This document shows positions 24,048 through 32,831 of a stretch of DNA of 64,000 bases, one piece after another; the first letter of the stretch is position 1; each line of letters starts with the position of its first letter. The stretch lies in assembly GCA_934675575.1 (NCBI GenBank), contig CAKUQQ010000001.1, forward strand, positions 186,001 through 250,000. Reading direction: 5' to 3'. A program made the position numbers and the translations under genes. Source of the stretch: an uncultured Muribaculaceae bacterium. GTDB lineage: Bacteria; Bacteroidota; Bacteroidia; Bacteroidales; Muribaculaceae. Under the pieces are notes generated by a model that was not told where the DNA came from, did not search any database, and saw nothing but the letters and a program-made list of their open reading frames with translations.

Positions 24048-27000
24048 TGTGCGTTAGGTGTTTCTTTTTGTGCCACGGTGGCGGCAATTTTTTTGTTGGT
24101 GAGAATATACATTATGGGAATCACAAAGCTGTTGAGGAACGTTGAGGTGAACAGTCCGCCCAAAATCACCTTTGCCATGGGGCTTTGGATTTCGTTGCCA
24201 GGCAGGTCGCCGCCCACTACGAGCGGAATCAGGGCGAGAGCCGACGTGAGTGCGGTCATGAGAATGGGATTGAGCCTGTCGGCAGAGCCTTGCATCACGC
24301 ATCGCTTAAGCGGCACGCCGTGGGCGAGCAGGTCGTTGTATCGCGCCACGAGCAGCATGCCGTTGCGTGTGGCAATGCCGAAGAGCGATATGAAGCCTAT
24401 TATGGCAGGAATGCTTATCACACCGCCGGTGAGCCAAATCACAAGCACACCGCCTATCAGCGCCAGCGGCAAGTTGAGCAAAATGACCACCGCTTGCGTG
24501 AGGTTGCGAAACTGGTTGTAGAGCAGCAGCAAGATTACAAACACGGCAAACACCGATGCCACCATGAGGGTGCGCGATGCCGCCTGCTCGCTCTCAAACT
24601 GGCCGCCATACTCCACATGGTAGCCGTCGGGCATGGGCACTTTGGCATCTATGCGCTGCTTGATGTCGGCCACGGCTCCAAGCAGGTCGCGCCCGGCCAC
24701 GTTGGCAGAAATCACTATTTTGCGTGCCACGTTCTCGCGGTTGATGGTGTTGGGGCCTTCGGCCGACTTCACCTCGGCTATGTTGACGAGCGGCACTTTC
24801 TTGCCGTTGGCATCTACGATGAGGTTCTTGATGCGCTCTATTGTGCTGCGGCTGTCGTCGTCAACCTTTACCACGAGGTCAAACGAGCGGTTGCCCTCAT
24901 ACACTTGCGACACCGTTTCGCCGTCGAGCATCACATCTACTATTTCGGCAAACTGCGGCAGCGTGATGCCATATTTGGCCAAGATGTCGCGGCGCGGCAC
25001 TATTTGCAGCTGCGGACGCTCCACTTGCTGCTCCACATTGAGGTCGGCAATGCCCTCCACATCGCCAATCGCCTCTTTTATCTGGTTGCCGAGGGCATAC
25101 ATCTTGCCGAGGTCGGTGCCAAAGAGCTTTATGGCGATGTTGGCTTGTGTGCCCGACAGCATGGCGTCTATGCGGTGGGTGATGGGTGCGCCCACTTCCA
25201 CATTTATGCCTGGAATCACTTTCAGCCGCTGCCTGATGTCGGCAAGTACAGCGTCTTTTGAGCGGTCTTTAAGCTCAAACGGAGCTTCTATCTCGGAGTT
25301 GTTCACGCCCAGTGCGTGCTCGTCAAGCTCCGCACGTCCGGTTTTGCGTCCCACGGTCTTGATTTCGGGTATTTGGAGCAGAATTTTCTCAACCTTTGCG
25401 CCTATCTGGTTCGACTCGTCGAGCGAAATGCCCGGCATGGTGCTCACATTGATGGTGAACGAGCCTTCGTTGAACGGCGGCAGGAAACTGCGTCCCAAGG
25501 CAAGGAAAATAACCGCTGTTAGTACAAACACAGCTCCTGTGGCGCACAAAACCGCCTTGTGGTGGCTTATCGTGCCGTCGAGCATGCGCATATACACCGA
25601 CTTGAGCGCACGCGCCACAATGGGCTCTTTTTCCTCGTTGCCCTCGGCGTGACGGTTGCCCTTGCCCAGCAGATAGCTGCACAGCACTGGTGTGAGAGTG
25701 AGAGCTACCACTGTAGATGCGCACAGTGCCGTGATAAAAGCTATGCCCAGCGGTGCGAGCAGCCTTTTCTCCATGCCCGACAGGAAGAACAGCGGCACAA
25801 AGCCGGCTATGATGATGAGCGTGGAGTTGAGAATGGGCACACGCACCTCGCGCGAGGCGTCAAAGACCACCGTCAGCACAGGGCGGCGGCGCACGGGCGG
25901 CAAGTTGCGGTTTTCGCGCAGCCGCTTAAACACGTTTTCCACATCTACTATGGCATCATCTACGAGCGACCCTATGGCTATGGCCATGCCGCCAAGGCTC
26001 ATGGTGTTGATTGACAGTCCCATGAGGTGCAGCGAGAGTATTGACATGACAAGCGCGAGCGGAATGGTGACCAGTGATATGATTGTGGTGCGCGCGTTCA
26101 TGAGGAAGATGAACAGCACCACCACCACAAACACGCCGCCCTCCACGAGCGACTTTTTCACGTTGTCGATGGAGCTGTTTATAAACCGCTCCTGGCGGTA
26201 GATGTCGGTTGACATTTTCACGTCGGCAGGCAATTTGGCCTTCAGCTCGGCAAGCGCGGTGTCGAGTTTCTGTGTCAGGTCGAGCGTGCCCACATTGGGC
26301 TGCTTGGTCACGGTAATCATCACGGCGGGCTTGTCGCGGTGCGATGCCACACCCATTTTGGGTGCACGGCTGCCGATTTTCACATCGGCCACATCGCTCA
26401 GCAGCACAGGGCCGGCGTCGGTGCTCTTGACCACGGCCTTGCCGAGCGAGGCCAATGAGGCGGTTGACAGGATGCCGCGTATGATGTATTCGTTGCCATA
26501 TTCATAGAGCACGCCTCCAGCCACGTTGCGGTTCATGTTTTGCACGGCGGCATAGGCTTCGTCGAGCCCCACACCATAGTGCTTCATGCGGCCGGGGTTG
26601 AGCAATATCTGATATTCCTTGATGTCGCCGCCCATCACCGTGGCTTGCGCCACTCCGCCCACCGACAGCAGTCGTGGCCTTATGGTCCAGTCGGCAAGTG
26701 TGCGCAGGTCGCTCATAGATGTGGAGTCGGCCGTGAGAGCCACAAACATCACCTCGCCGAGGATTGACGACTGCGGGCCGAGCGTGGGGTTGCCCACATT
26801 GGGCGGCAGCGCGTCTTTCACCGCCGATATTTTCTCCGATACTATCTGTCGGGCAAGGTAGATGTCGGTGTCCCAGTCAAATTCCACCCACACTATTGAG
26901 AATCCTGTGGTTGACGACGACCGCACGCGCCTCACGCCGGTGGCTCCGTTCACAGCCGTTTCCACAGGCATTGTCACCAGCCGCTCCACCTCTTCGGGTG

Positions 27001-27169
27001 CCATGCCCTTGGCCTCGGTCATAACGGCCACGGTGGGCGCGTTGAGGTCGGGGAACACATCTACGTCCATGGTCTTGGCGGTGTAGATGCCGGCTATCAT
27101 AAGCAAAATCGACACAACAACCACGGCAAGCCTGTTGTTGAGCGCAAATTTTATTATTTTGTTCAGCAT
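24044..27169 (-). CDS. Heavy-metal efflux RND permease, CusA/CzcA family
   Basis: A 1041-residue inner-membrane proton-driven pump with 12 membrane helices and two large periplasmic loops. The N-terminus (MLNKIIKFALNNRLAVVVVSILLMIAGIYTAKTMDVDVFPDLNAP) and the TM4 signature GGMAIAIGSLVDDAIVDVEN are those of the heavy-metal group. The TM4 motif differs from the classic CzcA form (DFG...DGA) and from the CusA form, so Zn/Co/Ni versus Cu/Ag cannot be decided. It lies between the adaptor gene (32 bases) and the TolC gene (4-base overlap). Confidence 0.93.
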   Translation of the reverse strand: MLNKIIKFALNNRLAVVVVSILLMIAGIYTAKTMDVDVFPDLNAPTVAVMTEAKGMAPEEVERLVTMPVETAVNGATGVRRVRSSSTTGFSIVWVEFDWDTDIYLARQIVSEKISAVKDALPPNVGNPTLGPQSSILGEVMFVALTADSTSMSDLRTLADWTIRPRLLSVGGVAQATVMGGDIKEYQILLNPGRMKHYGVGLDEAYAAVQNMNRNVAGGVLYEYGNEYIIRGILSTASLASLGKAVVKSTDAGPVLLSDVADVKIGSRAPKMGVASHRDKPAVMITVTKQPNVGTLDLTQKLDTALAELKAKLPADVKMSTDIYRQERFINSSIDNVKKSLVEGGVFVVVVLFIFLMNARTTIISLVTIPLALVMSILSLHLMGLSINTMSLGGMAIAIGSLVDDAIVDVENVFKRLRENRNLPPVRRRPVLTVVFDASREVRVPILNSTLIIIAGFVPLFFLSGMEKRLLAPLGIAFITALCASTVVALTLTPVLCSYLLGKGNRHAEGNEEKEPIVARALKSVYMRMLDGTISHHKAVLCATGAVFVLTAVIFLALGRSFLPPFNEGSFTINVSTMPGISLDESNQIGAKVEKILLQIPEIKTVGRKTGRAELDEHALGVNNSEIEAPFELKDRSKDAVLADIRQRLKVIPGINVEVGAPITHRIDAMLSGTQANIAIKLFGTDLGKMYALGNQIKEAIGDVEGIADLNVEQQVERPQLQIVPRRDILAKYGITLPQFAEIVDVMLDGETVSQVYEGNRSFDLVVKVDDDSRSTIERIKNLIVDANGKKVPLVNIAEVKSAEGPNTINRENVARKIVISANVAGRDLLGAVADIKQRIDAKVPMPDGYHVEYGGQFESEQAASRTLMVASVFAVFVILLLLYNQFRNLTQAVVILLNLPLALIGGVLVIWLTGGVISIPAIIGFISLFGIATRNGMLLVARYNDLLAHGVPLKRCVMQGSADRLNPILMTALTSALALIPLVVGGDLPGNEIQSPMAKVILGGLFTSTFLNSFVIPIMYILTNKKIAATVAQKETPNAQ

Positions 27170-27201
27170 GATTTCTTGCTTTTAGCAGTGTTTTGTGAGA
27201 A

Positions 27202-28338
27202 TTAGTGTGAATGTCCGGGAATGGCAGTGGTCATAGATGCCAGTTTCACCTGATAGGCTCCGCGTGTCACCACTTTGTCGCCTGTGGTCAGTCCGCTCAC
27301 TATCTCCACTCTCACACCGTCGGTTTGCCCAAGAGCCACTTCTTGCTTGCGGTAGTGCTCGCTGCCAGTCTGCACATACACAAACGTCAGCCCTTGCTCC
27401 TCGGTAATGGCCGACACCGGTACTGAAATCACGCCGGTTCGTTCTGTCGAAAGCAGATACACCTCCACGTATGCTCCAGGCACTATGTCACCAATGTTGT
27501 CGAACTCAAACGTCACCGGAATGAAGGCTGTGCCGGCTGTCGCCGACTTGCCGTAGGACACAAGCCGCCCATTGAGCGACGCGAGGCTGTGCACTGCATC
27601 GTCGTGCGTGGTCTTGAAATTTGCGCTATGCACGCTGCGCAGCTGGTTGAAGCAGCCTTCTGGCACATCGGCGCGCAGCTGTAGGCGCTTGTTTTGCGAC
27701 ACTACGGCTATGGGCTGACCCACCGACACATAGTCGCCTTGACCCACGAGACGGCTTTTGATGTAGCCCGACATGGGCGATGCCACGGTCACACCCTGTG
27801 CCGTGACGCTGCTTGCCTGGCCGGCATAGATTGCCTTTGCCGATTCGTAGCGCAGCCGTGCCTGCTCAAATTCCTTTGTCGAGATTATTTGGTCGGCAAC
27901 GAGGCGTTCGGCTCGTTTAAATTCTTTTTCGGCGGCATCAAATGCTGCCTTTGCCTGGGCTGTGGGGTCGCCGCCCTCAAGTTTTTTTGCCGAGATTGCC
28001 ACCATGGTTTCTCCGGCTCTCACTGGCGAGCCTTCGTTGATGAGCGCATTGTTGAAGCGCACTATTCCGCTCGCTGTGGCGGCTATGGTCTGCTCGTTGC
28101 CTTGCGACGACTGTATTTGCCCGGCTGCCGTAATCACTGAGTGGAAAGTCCGTGGGCTAACCGTCTCGGTGACAAGTCCTGCCGATTTGGCTTGTGCTGC
28201 GGTAAATGTGATTTCGCCGCTGTGGGCATCGTGAGAATCGCCGTGGGCTTTTTTCTCATCGGTGCCTTTGGTGCTGCAGCCTGCGGCAATAAAGGCGACA
28301 GCAACCATTATTATGGTTGATTTCTGTAATTTAATCAT
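27202..28338 (-). CDS. RND efflux periplasmic adaptor, metal type
   Basis: A 378-residue membrane-fusion protein with a lipoprotein signal (VAFIAAGC, lipid Cys near residue 21). A His/Asp-rich stretch follows (KKAHGDSHDAHSGE), which could bind metal. The rest has the usual barrel-sandwich, coiled-coil and beta-barrel pattern (GIVRFNNALINEGSPVRAGETMVAI... ERLVADQIISTKEFEQARLRYESAK... VASPMSGYIKSRLVGQGDYVSVGQPIAVV). It links the RND pump to the TolC channel. Confidence 0.92.
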   Translation of the reverse strand: MIKLQKSTIIMVAVAFIAAGCSTKGTDEKKAHGDSHDAHSGEITFTAAQAKSAGLVTETVSPRTFHSVITAAGQIQSSQGNEQTIAATASGIVRFNNALINEGSPVRAGETMVAISAKKLEGGDPTAQAKAAFDAAEKEFKRAERLVADQIISTKEFEQARLRYESAKAIYAGQASSVTAQGVTVASPMSGYIKSRLVGQGDYVSVGQPIAVVSQNKRLQLRADVPEGCFNQLRSVHSANFKTTHDDAVHSLASLNGRLVSYGKSATAGTAFIPVTFEFDNIGDIVPGAYVEVYLLSTERTGVISVPVSAITEEQGLTFVYVQTGSEHYRKQEVALGQTDGVRVEIVSGLTTGDKVVTRGAYQVKLASMTTAIPGHSH

Positions 28339-28488
28339 TGATTTTCTTGTGCTGTGAAAAAAGATTGTGATTGCGGCATGCCGTATGCTTCATTTCATTT
28401 GCGGCAGGTCGCGTTGCTTTGTTGTCAGCGAACCACGATGTTTTTGGTTAGGGCGTGGCTGGACCGACGTTGCGCACTGCTGGCGCTG

Positions 28489-28905
28489 TCAAATCACGGC
28501 ACAAGAGGGTGGGGCTCTGAGTGAGAGACCGCCTAACATCAGCGATTGTGCGTGCCGCACAAGTGGTGAGTGCATGAGGCTCACGCAAGGCAGGCACAGG
28601 AGCTTTGTTGTGGCGCACAAACCTGGCAAGGCGACAAGTAGCGGCTGTTTTGCGGGCGAGGGCTTGTGGCATGGCTTCTTTACGGCTGTGTCTGGTGACA
28701 CCATGAGCCCGGCATTGACGGTGCAGAATGTCTTGCTGTCGCCACCATGCAGGGTGTGCTTGTCGTTGTCGGCATCATCGGCTTCGCAGTGCTCTACTAT
28801 GGTGCACAGCTCAGAGCCGTGGTGATGATGCGGAAAGTGCGACACGGCCAGCAGCATAATCACCGCCAGCCACACAAATGCCATATATAGCTTTCTCGCT
28901 TTCAT
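28489..28905 (-). CDS. Small His/Cys-rich exported or membrane protein leading the efflux operon
   Basis: A 138-residue protein from the ATG at 28905 (an upstream TTG would add nine residues). One hydrophobic N-terminal segment (LYMAFVWLAVIMLLAVSH) is followed by FPHHHHGSELCTIVEHCEADD and several Cys and His residues. Small proteins with this FPHHHHG motif head metal efflux operons in other Bacteroidetes; I believe the family is DUF6769, from memory. A periplasmic metal-binding role is likely but inferred. It is first in the operon; the adaptor follows after 150 bases. Confidence 0.7.
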   Translation of the reverse strand: MKARKLYMAFVWLAVIMLLAVSHFPHHHHGSELCTIVEHCEADDADNDKHTLHGGDSKTFCTVNAGLMVSPDTAVKKPCHKPSPAKQPLLVALPGLCATTKLLCLPCVSLMHSPLVRHAQSLMLGGLSLRAPPSCAVI

Positions 28906-28918
28906 ATTTCTCACAATG

Positions 28919-28926
28919 CAAAGATA
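28919..28926 (-). promoter_or_regulatory. -7 box of the metal efflux operon
   Basis: The reverse complement is TATCTTTG, an exact match to the Bacteroidetes -7 consensus, 13 bases before the start codon at 28905. Confidence 0.65.
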
Positions 28927-28938
28927 AGACAATATTTC

Positions 28939-28953
28939 TGCAACTCAGTTGCA
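28939..28953. promoter_or_regulatory. Palindrome in the efflux promoter, candidate operator
   Basis: TGCAACT-C-AGTTGCA is a perfect 7+1+7 palindrome lying 12 bases upstream of the -7 box, where the promoter spacer should be. On the minus strand it reads TTGCAACTGAGTTGCAG, close to the TTGCAA-N5-TTGCAA form described for nickel-responsive Fur-family (Nur) sites. A metal-responsive repressor site is inferred. Confidence 0.6.
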
Positions 28954-28969
28954 AACGCAAAAATGACAA

Positions 28970-29260
28970 AAGATGTCAAATTTCGCACTTATTACACATT
29001 TTAACATTTATTTGCCAAATATATTTTTATTGTGAAAAATAAGATGTTAATTTCGCAATGAAATCACATTTTGACAATTTGGTTAGATTGAGATTGTGAT
29101 AAATGGGCATTGATTGCTTTTATCATGCAGAACTGAGTCCAGGGCATTTTGATAGATGTTTTTTGTGATAAGCAGTTATCTCATCGTCCTTTGTCGCCTA
29201 TAATGTGATGTGGATTTTGGCAACAAACAACAATCTAATAATATACTTGAATTTTGGTTA
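28970..29260. other. Gene-free AT-rich stretch
   Basis: No supportable gene, RNA or repeat was found between the efflux promoter and the hairpin at 29269. Confidence 0.6.
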
Positions 29261-29268
29261 TGAAGGAG

Positions 29269-29294
29269 GCGCGCCTATTGTGAAATAGGCGTGC
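29269..29294. repeat. Intergenic hairpin
   Basis: GCGCGCCTATT (29269-29279) pairs with AATAGGCGTGC (29284-29294) with one wobble and a 4-base loop. There is no proper T-run on either strand. An ATG at 29260 opens a 7-codon frame (MKEARLL) through the left arm; coding is not supported. Confidence 0.55.
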
Positions 29295-29343
29295 TTTCAT
29301 TTTAGGTGCTTTCGCCAAGCAACCCCTGTGCGCTCCACAAAAA

Positions 29344-29637
29344 TCAGTAATATTTGATGTCTTTTTGCGCTGTGAGGTCGAGTGTGCCGCCGTGTGCCGA
29401 CTCATAAACAAACCGCATGCCGCTGTAGCCCGACGGCACCCAGAGCACATCTACTCTGCCCCATTGCGGCTCGCCGTAGTCTTGCGACATGCCGCTAAGC
29501 ACCACTGTGAGCGACACATAGTCTATGCTCCAGTAGCCACCGCCCAAGCAGTGGTCGTCTGGCAGCAGCAGGTTGCGGTGCATGTTCACGTCGCCCAAGC
29601 GCAGCTCGCCTCTCGATGTGATTATGAATTTCTGCAT
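29344..29637 (-). CDS. Conserved small protein of unknown function (Bacteroidales)
   Basis: A 97-residue soluble protein (MQKFIITSRGELRLGDVNMHRNLL... CLGGGYWSID... SQDYGEPQW...). I recall a similar uncharacterised family in other Bacteroidales, recognisable by GDVNMHRDLL and CLGGG. It has no signal peptide or membrane segment. A well-placed -7 box (TATCTTTG at 29646-29653) lies 9 bases before its start, inside a palindromic repeat. Confidence 0.65.
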   Translation of the reverse strand: MQKFIITSRGELRLGDVNMHRNLLLPDDHCLGGGYWSIDYVSLTVVLSGMSQDYGEPQWGRVDVLWVPSGYSGMRFVYESAHGGTLDLTAQKDIKYY

Positions 29638-29645
29638 ATCATCGG

Positions 29646-29678
29646 CAAAGATAATGCAAATCGAACGCAGAACATCAA
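29646..29678 (-). promoter_or_regulatory. Promoter of the 97-residue protein gene
   Basis: On the minus strand TTG (complement of 29676-29678), a 22-base spacer and TATCTTTG (complement of 29646-29653). It is embedded in the repeat element that follows. Confidence 0.55.
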
Positions 29679-29739
29679 GCAGGCTTGAATGTTATGCTGA
29701 GATGCAGCTTATCTTATCTAACGATAATGCAAATCGAAC
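29647..29739. repeat. Palindromic intergenic repeat with a second partial copy
   Basis: GATAATGCAAATCGAAC at 29650-29666 recurs at 29723-29739. The first copy continues into a hairpin (AACATCAAGC with GCTTGAATGTT) and closes with an imperfect inverted copy of its outer arm (TGCTGAGATGCAGCTTATC, 29695-29713). I recall similar GATAATGCAAATCGA elements scattered between genes in Bacteroidales. Confidence 0.65.
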
Positions 29740-29794
29740 CGTAGAATATCAAGTTTTTGCGAGCGAAAACGGCACGTGGGTTGAGCATTTGTAA

Positions 29795-29802
29795 TAACTT
29801 TG
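29795..29802 (+). promoter_or_regulatory. -7 box before the LPS-kinase-like gene
   Basis: TAACTTTG, an exact consensus match. Transcription would begin at about 29808, so the first ATG (29811) is nearly at the transcript end and the second (29829) may be the true start. Confidence 0.6.
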
Positions 29803-29810
29803 CAAAATAA

Positions 29811-30569
29811 ATGAAAACAAAGCAACTGATGAAACAAAACATAGTGGTCAACCCCGAATATGCGCAGCTCATGCCCTTTGTCAGCGCTGTGGCATGCGGC
29901 ACTGCCGACCTTGGCGAGGAAATCTACAGGGCGCGCAATGTGGTGAGCCACACGCGCCAGTGCGGCCTCGACCTGATAGTTAAAAGTTTCAGGGTGCCAC
30001 GGCTGCTCAACGCCTTCGTTTATGCCCATTTGCGTCACAGCAAGGCTCGCCGCAGCTACGACAATGCCTTGCGGCTCATGTCGCTCGGTATAGGCACCGC
30101 CGTGCCTGTGGCATACGTTGAGATATTCAGCCACGGCTTGCTCAACCGCAGCTATTTCATCAGCTTGAAGGTGTGCGGCAGCGAGATGCGTTTTTGGGAG
30201 AAACGCGCCGACAGCAACCTGCTGCTGCACAAGTTTGCCGCATTTATGATAGAGTTGCGCGACAAAGGCGTGTTTCACAAGGATTTCTCGCCAGGCAACG
30301 TTATAGTTGACGACCAATATCACTTTTATTTGCTCGACGTGAACCGCATGAAATTTAATGTGCACAACAAGGAGTGCTTTATCGATAATTTTGCGCGGCT
30401 TCACACCGAGGCGTCTGAGATAGCGCGCCTGGCAAAAATATATGCCGAAATGGACGGAAATACGCACCCCGAAGCATTTGCAGAACTTGCTGTGGCGCGT
30501 TTCCATGCTTTCTGGAACGGCAAAAAGCGTCGGCATGAGCTTGAGCACAAGCTTCACTTGCGTAAATAA
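29811..30569 (+). CDS. Lipopolysaccharide kinase (KdkA/WaaP)-like protein
   Basis: A 252-residue protein kinase-like fold enzyme. The catalytic loop is FHKDFSPGNVIV (~residue 158) and the metal loop is YLLDVNRMKF, as in Kdo/heptose kinases that phosphorylate the LPS inner core at the cytoplasmic face. The conserved lysine of the N-lobe is in LDLIVKSFRVP. The start may be the in-frame ATG at 29829 (MKQNIVVNPEY), judging by the position of the -7 box. It is a single-gene unit with its own terminator. Confidence 0.85.
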   Translation: MKTKQLMKQNIVVNPEYAQLMPFVSAVACGTADLGEEIYRARNVVSHTRQCGLDLIVKSFRVPRLLNAFVYAHLRHSKARRSYDNALRLMSLGIGTAVPVAYVEIFSHGLLNRSYFISLKVCGSEMRFWEKRADSNLLLHKFAAFMIELRDKGVFHKDFSPGNVIVDDQYHFYLLDVNRMKFNVHNKECFIDNFARLHTEASEIARLAKIYAEMDGNTHPEAFAELAVARFHAFWNGKKRRHELEHKLHLRK

Positions 30570-30627
30570 CAGTCACCATCTCTTTGGTTGCAACCTTTTT
30601 TCACTCTCTCAATATTGCACAAAAAAA

Positions 30628-30665
30628 CAGTGGCGTGCCCTGCGGCATGCCACTGCTCTTTTTTG
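30628..30665 (+). terminator. Intrinsic terminator after the LPS-kinase-like gene
   Basis: CAGTGGCGTGCC (30628-30639) pairs with GGCATGCCACTG (30644-30655), one wobble, 4-base loop, then CTCTTTTTT. Confidence 0.9.
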
Positions 30666-30712
30666 TGTTTAACTATTATTTGTGTCTAAACAACAGTTTT
30701 GCTGGCTTGTTG

Positions 30713-32602
30713 TTATTTCACAACCTTCACAGTTTTGCCGTTAACTGTAACCACGTAAACGCCTTGTGGCATGTTAGAGCCGTCGATAACGCTTGTGCCT
30801 TCAGTCACGTTAACTTTCTTGAGGAGTTGACCACCCACGCCATAGATGGCTGCTACGCCATTGGCATCGGCATTGATAACGAAGTCCTCACCAGCTGCAT
30901 AGGCTACCTTGCCTTCTGCCTTGGCAACGCCTTCCACACCAGAAACACCTTGTTTCACAATGTAGTTAACGTAAGAGCCAGGAATGGCGAGCTTAACGTT
31001 GGCCTCACGATATTTCACGTCGCTTGGCAGAGCCTTAACATTGAATGTGGCGTTACCGGTGAATTCGTTGCCCACTTTGTCTGCGCTTGCCAAAGTCAAG
31101 CCTACCCAGTCAGGAACATCAGCACCGTCAACGGTCTTAGTCCAGTTGTTGTAAGTCTCGTTGGAGATGAGTTTGATGGTGGCAGATTCGCCGGCAGCGT
31201 CAAAAGTCTTTTCAATCATGCGGCGAGCGTCGGTTTCATTCTCAAAGTAGCTCAAATATGGGTGAAGCACGTCAACACAGATAAGTGGAGCTGTCTTGAG
31301 AGGAGCTGGAGTGCTGCCGTCGGTGGTGAGCAGATTGTTGATGCCGTGGATTTCAGTCACCTTGTTTTGTGCGTCAACCTTGGCAAGATAGCCGAGTTCG
31401 CCAAAACCATCGTCGTTGAAGTCGGCCGACACGGGGATTTCAAAGTTTTGAATCTTGTCGCTGCCATAACCGCTGACAACAATCATGATTGGGAAGTCGA
31501 TTTCTGGAGTGATTTCTTTGCCTTTAGCGTCTTTGAGGGTGAATGACAGAGGATAAACCATAAGACCGTCGTTCTCGCCTTGAGAAGCCTCAGGAATCTC
31601 ATAATATTCGCTCACATTGGCAGTGCCTGTTGCAACCACCTCGCCGAGTGTAGGAGTAACCGACTTGGTAGCGTCGTAAGCAGGAATTTCGTTCATCTTA
31701 TACACGGTAACGGTGAGAGGAGCGTCCTCGGTACACATGAGGATTGATTTGCGCTCCATGTCGTTGTCGGCATCGTGGCGATAGAGCACATACACGTTGC
31801 GGAGCAGGTAGGCTGTCTCTGGCTTCTCAAAAGCGGCACCACAAGCATTGAATGTGGAGTTCTTGCCAAACCAGAATTCGTTTTCTGTGCCTGCCACGCG
31901 GAGGGTGGCGTCTAACTGGTCGCTTGGAACCATTACACCCTCGCCGCGGTCATACATATAGGTAGAGTCGCCAGTGGCGGTGAAGTTCTTGGCAGTACCA
32001 ATCTCCCAGTAACCAGAAGATGCTATATCTACGTAAGCATAAATCCAGTTGGAGTAGAATGGCGTTTGCGACTCGGTGTTGTAGTTTTGAGCCAAAACGC
32101 CTGACTGATACATGCGCACCTTATCGCCGTCGGTTGCGGTGAGCTGTGGAGAGTGAATGTAGCTGTTAGGAGCCATGTATGCCACGAAATCTTTTTCGGT
32201 TGATGTCTGTTTGGCGTTAAAGTCCCAGCCGTATCCGTTGTTGTCGCCCCAAGCCCACTGATAAGTGGTGTTGGCAGTAGCCTCTGGGTCGATGTTCTTA
32301 AATGTCATAGGCACACGTGGTGAGCCGATGTAAGTGTTGTTTTTCCACCAGTGTCCTTGGTTGAGGAAAGCACTGTTGAAGCAGCCTGCAGGACGTCGAT
32401 AGAGCTTATACTTGTTGTTGAAAGTTAGGTTTGTTTGCGCTTTCTTCATCTTTGTGGCCTTGGGGGCTGCAGATGTTTGAGCTTGCAAAAGCGATGCGTC
32501 AAGCACATAAGCTTTAGAGTCGCGATAAGTTTCGGCCGAAGTGGGCATGGCAAGCATACCAGCGGCTGCCAATGCACCGAAAAGGAGTAAATTCTTCTTC
32601 AT
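30713..32602 (-). CDS. Large secreted protein with type IX-like C-terminal tail, function unknown
   Basis: A 629-residue protein with a signal peptide (MKKNLLLFGALAAAGMLAMPTSA). The body is rich in Tyr, Trp, Asn and Gly and beta-strand-like (YQWAWGDNNGYGWDFNAKQ), with no catalytic motif I recognise. The C-terminus (AAIYGVGGQLLKKVNVTEGT... MPQGVYVVTVNGKTVKVVK) matches the type IX secretion sorting pattern. Probably surface-exposed or released. An imperfect -7 box (TATCTTCG) lies at 32667-32674. Confidence 0.8.
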   Translation of the reverse strand: MKKNLLLFGALAAAGMLAMPTSAETYRDSKAYVLDASLLQAQTSAAPKATKMKKAQTNLTFNNKYKLYRRPAGCFNSAFLNQGHWWKNNTYIGSPRVPMTFKNIDPEATANTTYQWAWGDNNGYGWDFNAKQTSTEKDFVAYMAPNSYIHSPQLTATDGDKVRMYQSGVLAQNYNTESQTPFYSNWIYAYVDIASSGYWEIGTAKNFTATGDSTYMYDRGEGVMVPSDQLDATLRVAGTENEFWFGKNSTFNACGAAFEKPETAYLLRNVYVLYRHDADNDMERKSILMCTEDAPLTVTVYKMNEIPAYDATKSVTPTLGEVVATGTANVSEYYEIPEASQGENDGLMVYPLSFTLKDAKGKEITPEIDFPIMIVVSGYGSDKIQNFEIPVSADFNDDGFGELGYLAKVDAQNKVTEIHGINNLLTTDGSTPAPLKTAPLICVDVLHPYLSYFENETDARRMIEKTFDAAGESATIKLISNETYNNWTKTVDGADVPDWVGLTLASADKVGNEFTGNATFNVKALPSDVKYREANVKLAIPGSYVNYIVKQGVSGVEGVAKAEGKVAYAAGEDFVINADANGVAAIYGVGGQLLKKVNVTEGTSVIDGSNMPQGVYVVTVNGKTVKVVK

Positions 32603-32791
32603 AAGTTCTCTTTTGTTAGTGTTAATACGTTTTTAAAAGAAATATGTCTTTGATATTTTTTATACGAAGATACAATTAATTCTCGTGGTGAATAATTTCC
32701 GTTGAAGTTAGACATTATTTTTTACACTAATGTCATAAAAAACGGTATTTATACCTTTTTAACACGTGTGTAAAAAGTAATGAAAATAGGC

Positions 32792-32831
32792 GTTCACGCA
32801 CAGTTTTGCCCATTGTGGGCAACGTGCGTTT
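32792..32831. repeat. Hairpin after the isomerase gene
   Basis: TTGCCCA (32806-32812) and TGGGCAA (32816-32822) form a 7-bp stem, flanked by CGCAC and GTGCG that extend it. No T-run follows on the minus strand, so a terminator role is uncertain. Confidence 0.45.

Noticed and set aside
24185..25652. Long plus-strand frames opposite the RND pump gene
   Set aside because: They overlap a well-conserved 1041-residue pump, begin without promoters, and have no family features.
28367..28825. Long plus-strand frame opposite the His-rich protein gene
   Set aside because: It is antisense to a gene with a promoter, membrane segment and operon context, and its own translation shows no recognisable domain.
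29260..29283. Seven-codon frame MKEARLL as a leader peptide
   Set aside because: No downstream gene on that strand within reach, and no regulatory codon run; probably chance inside the hairpin arm.
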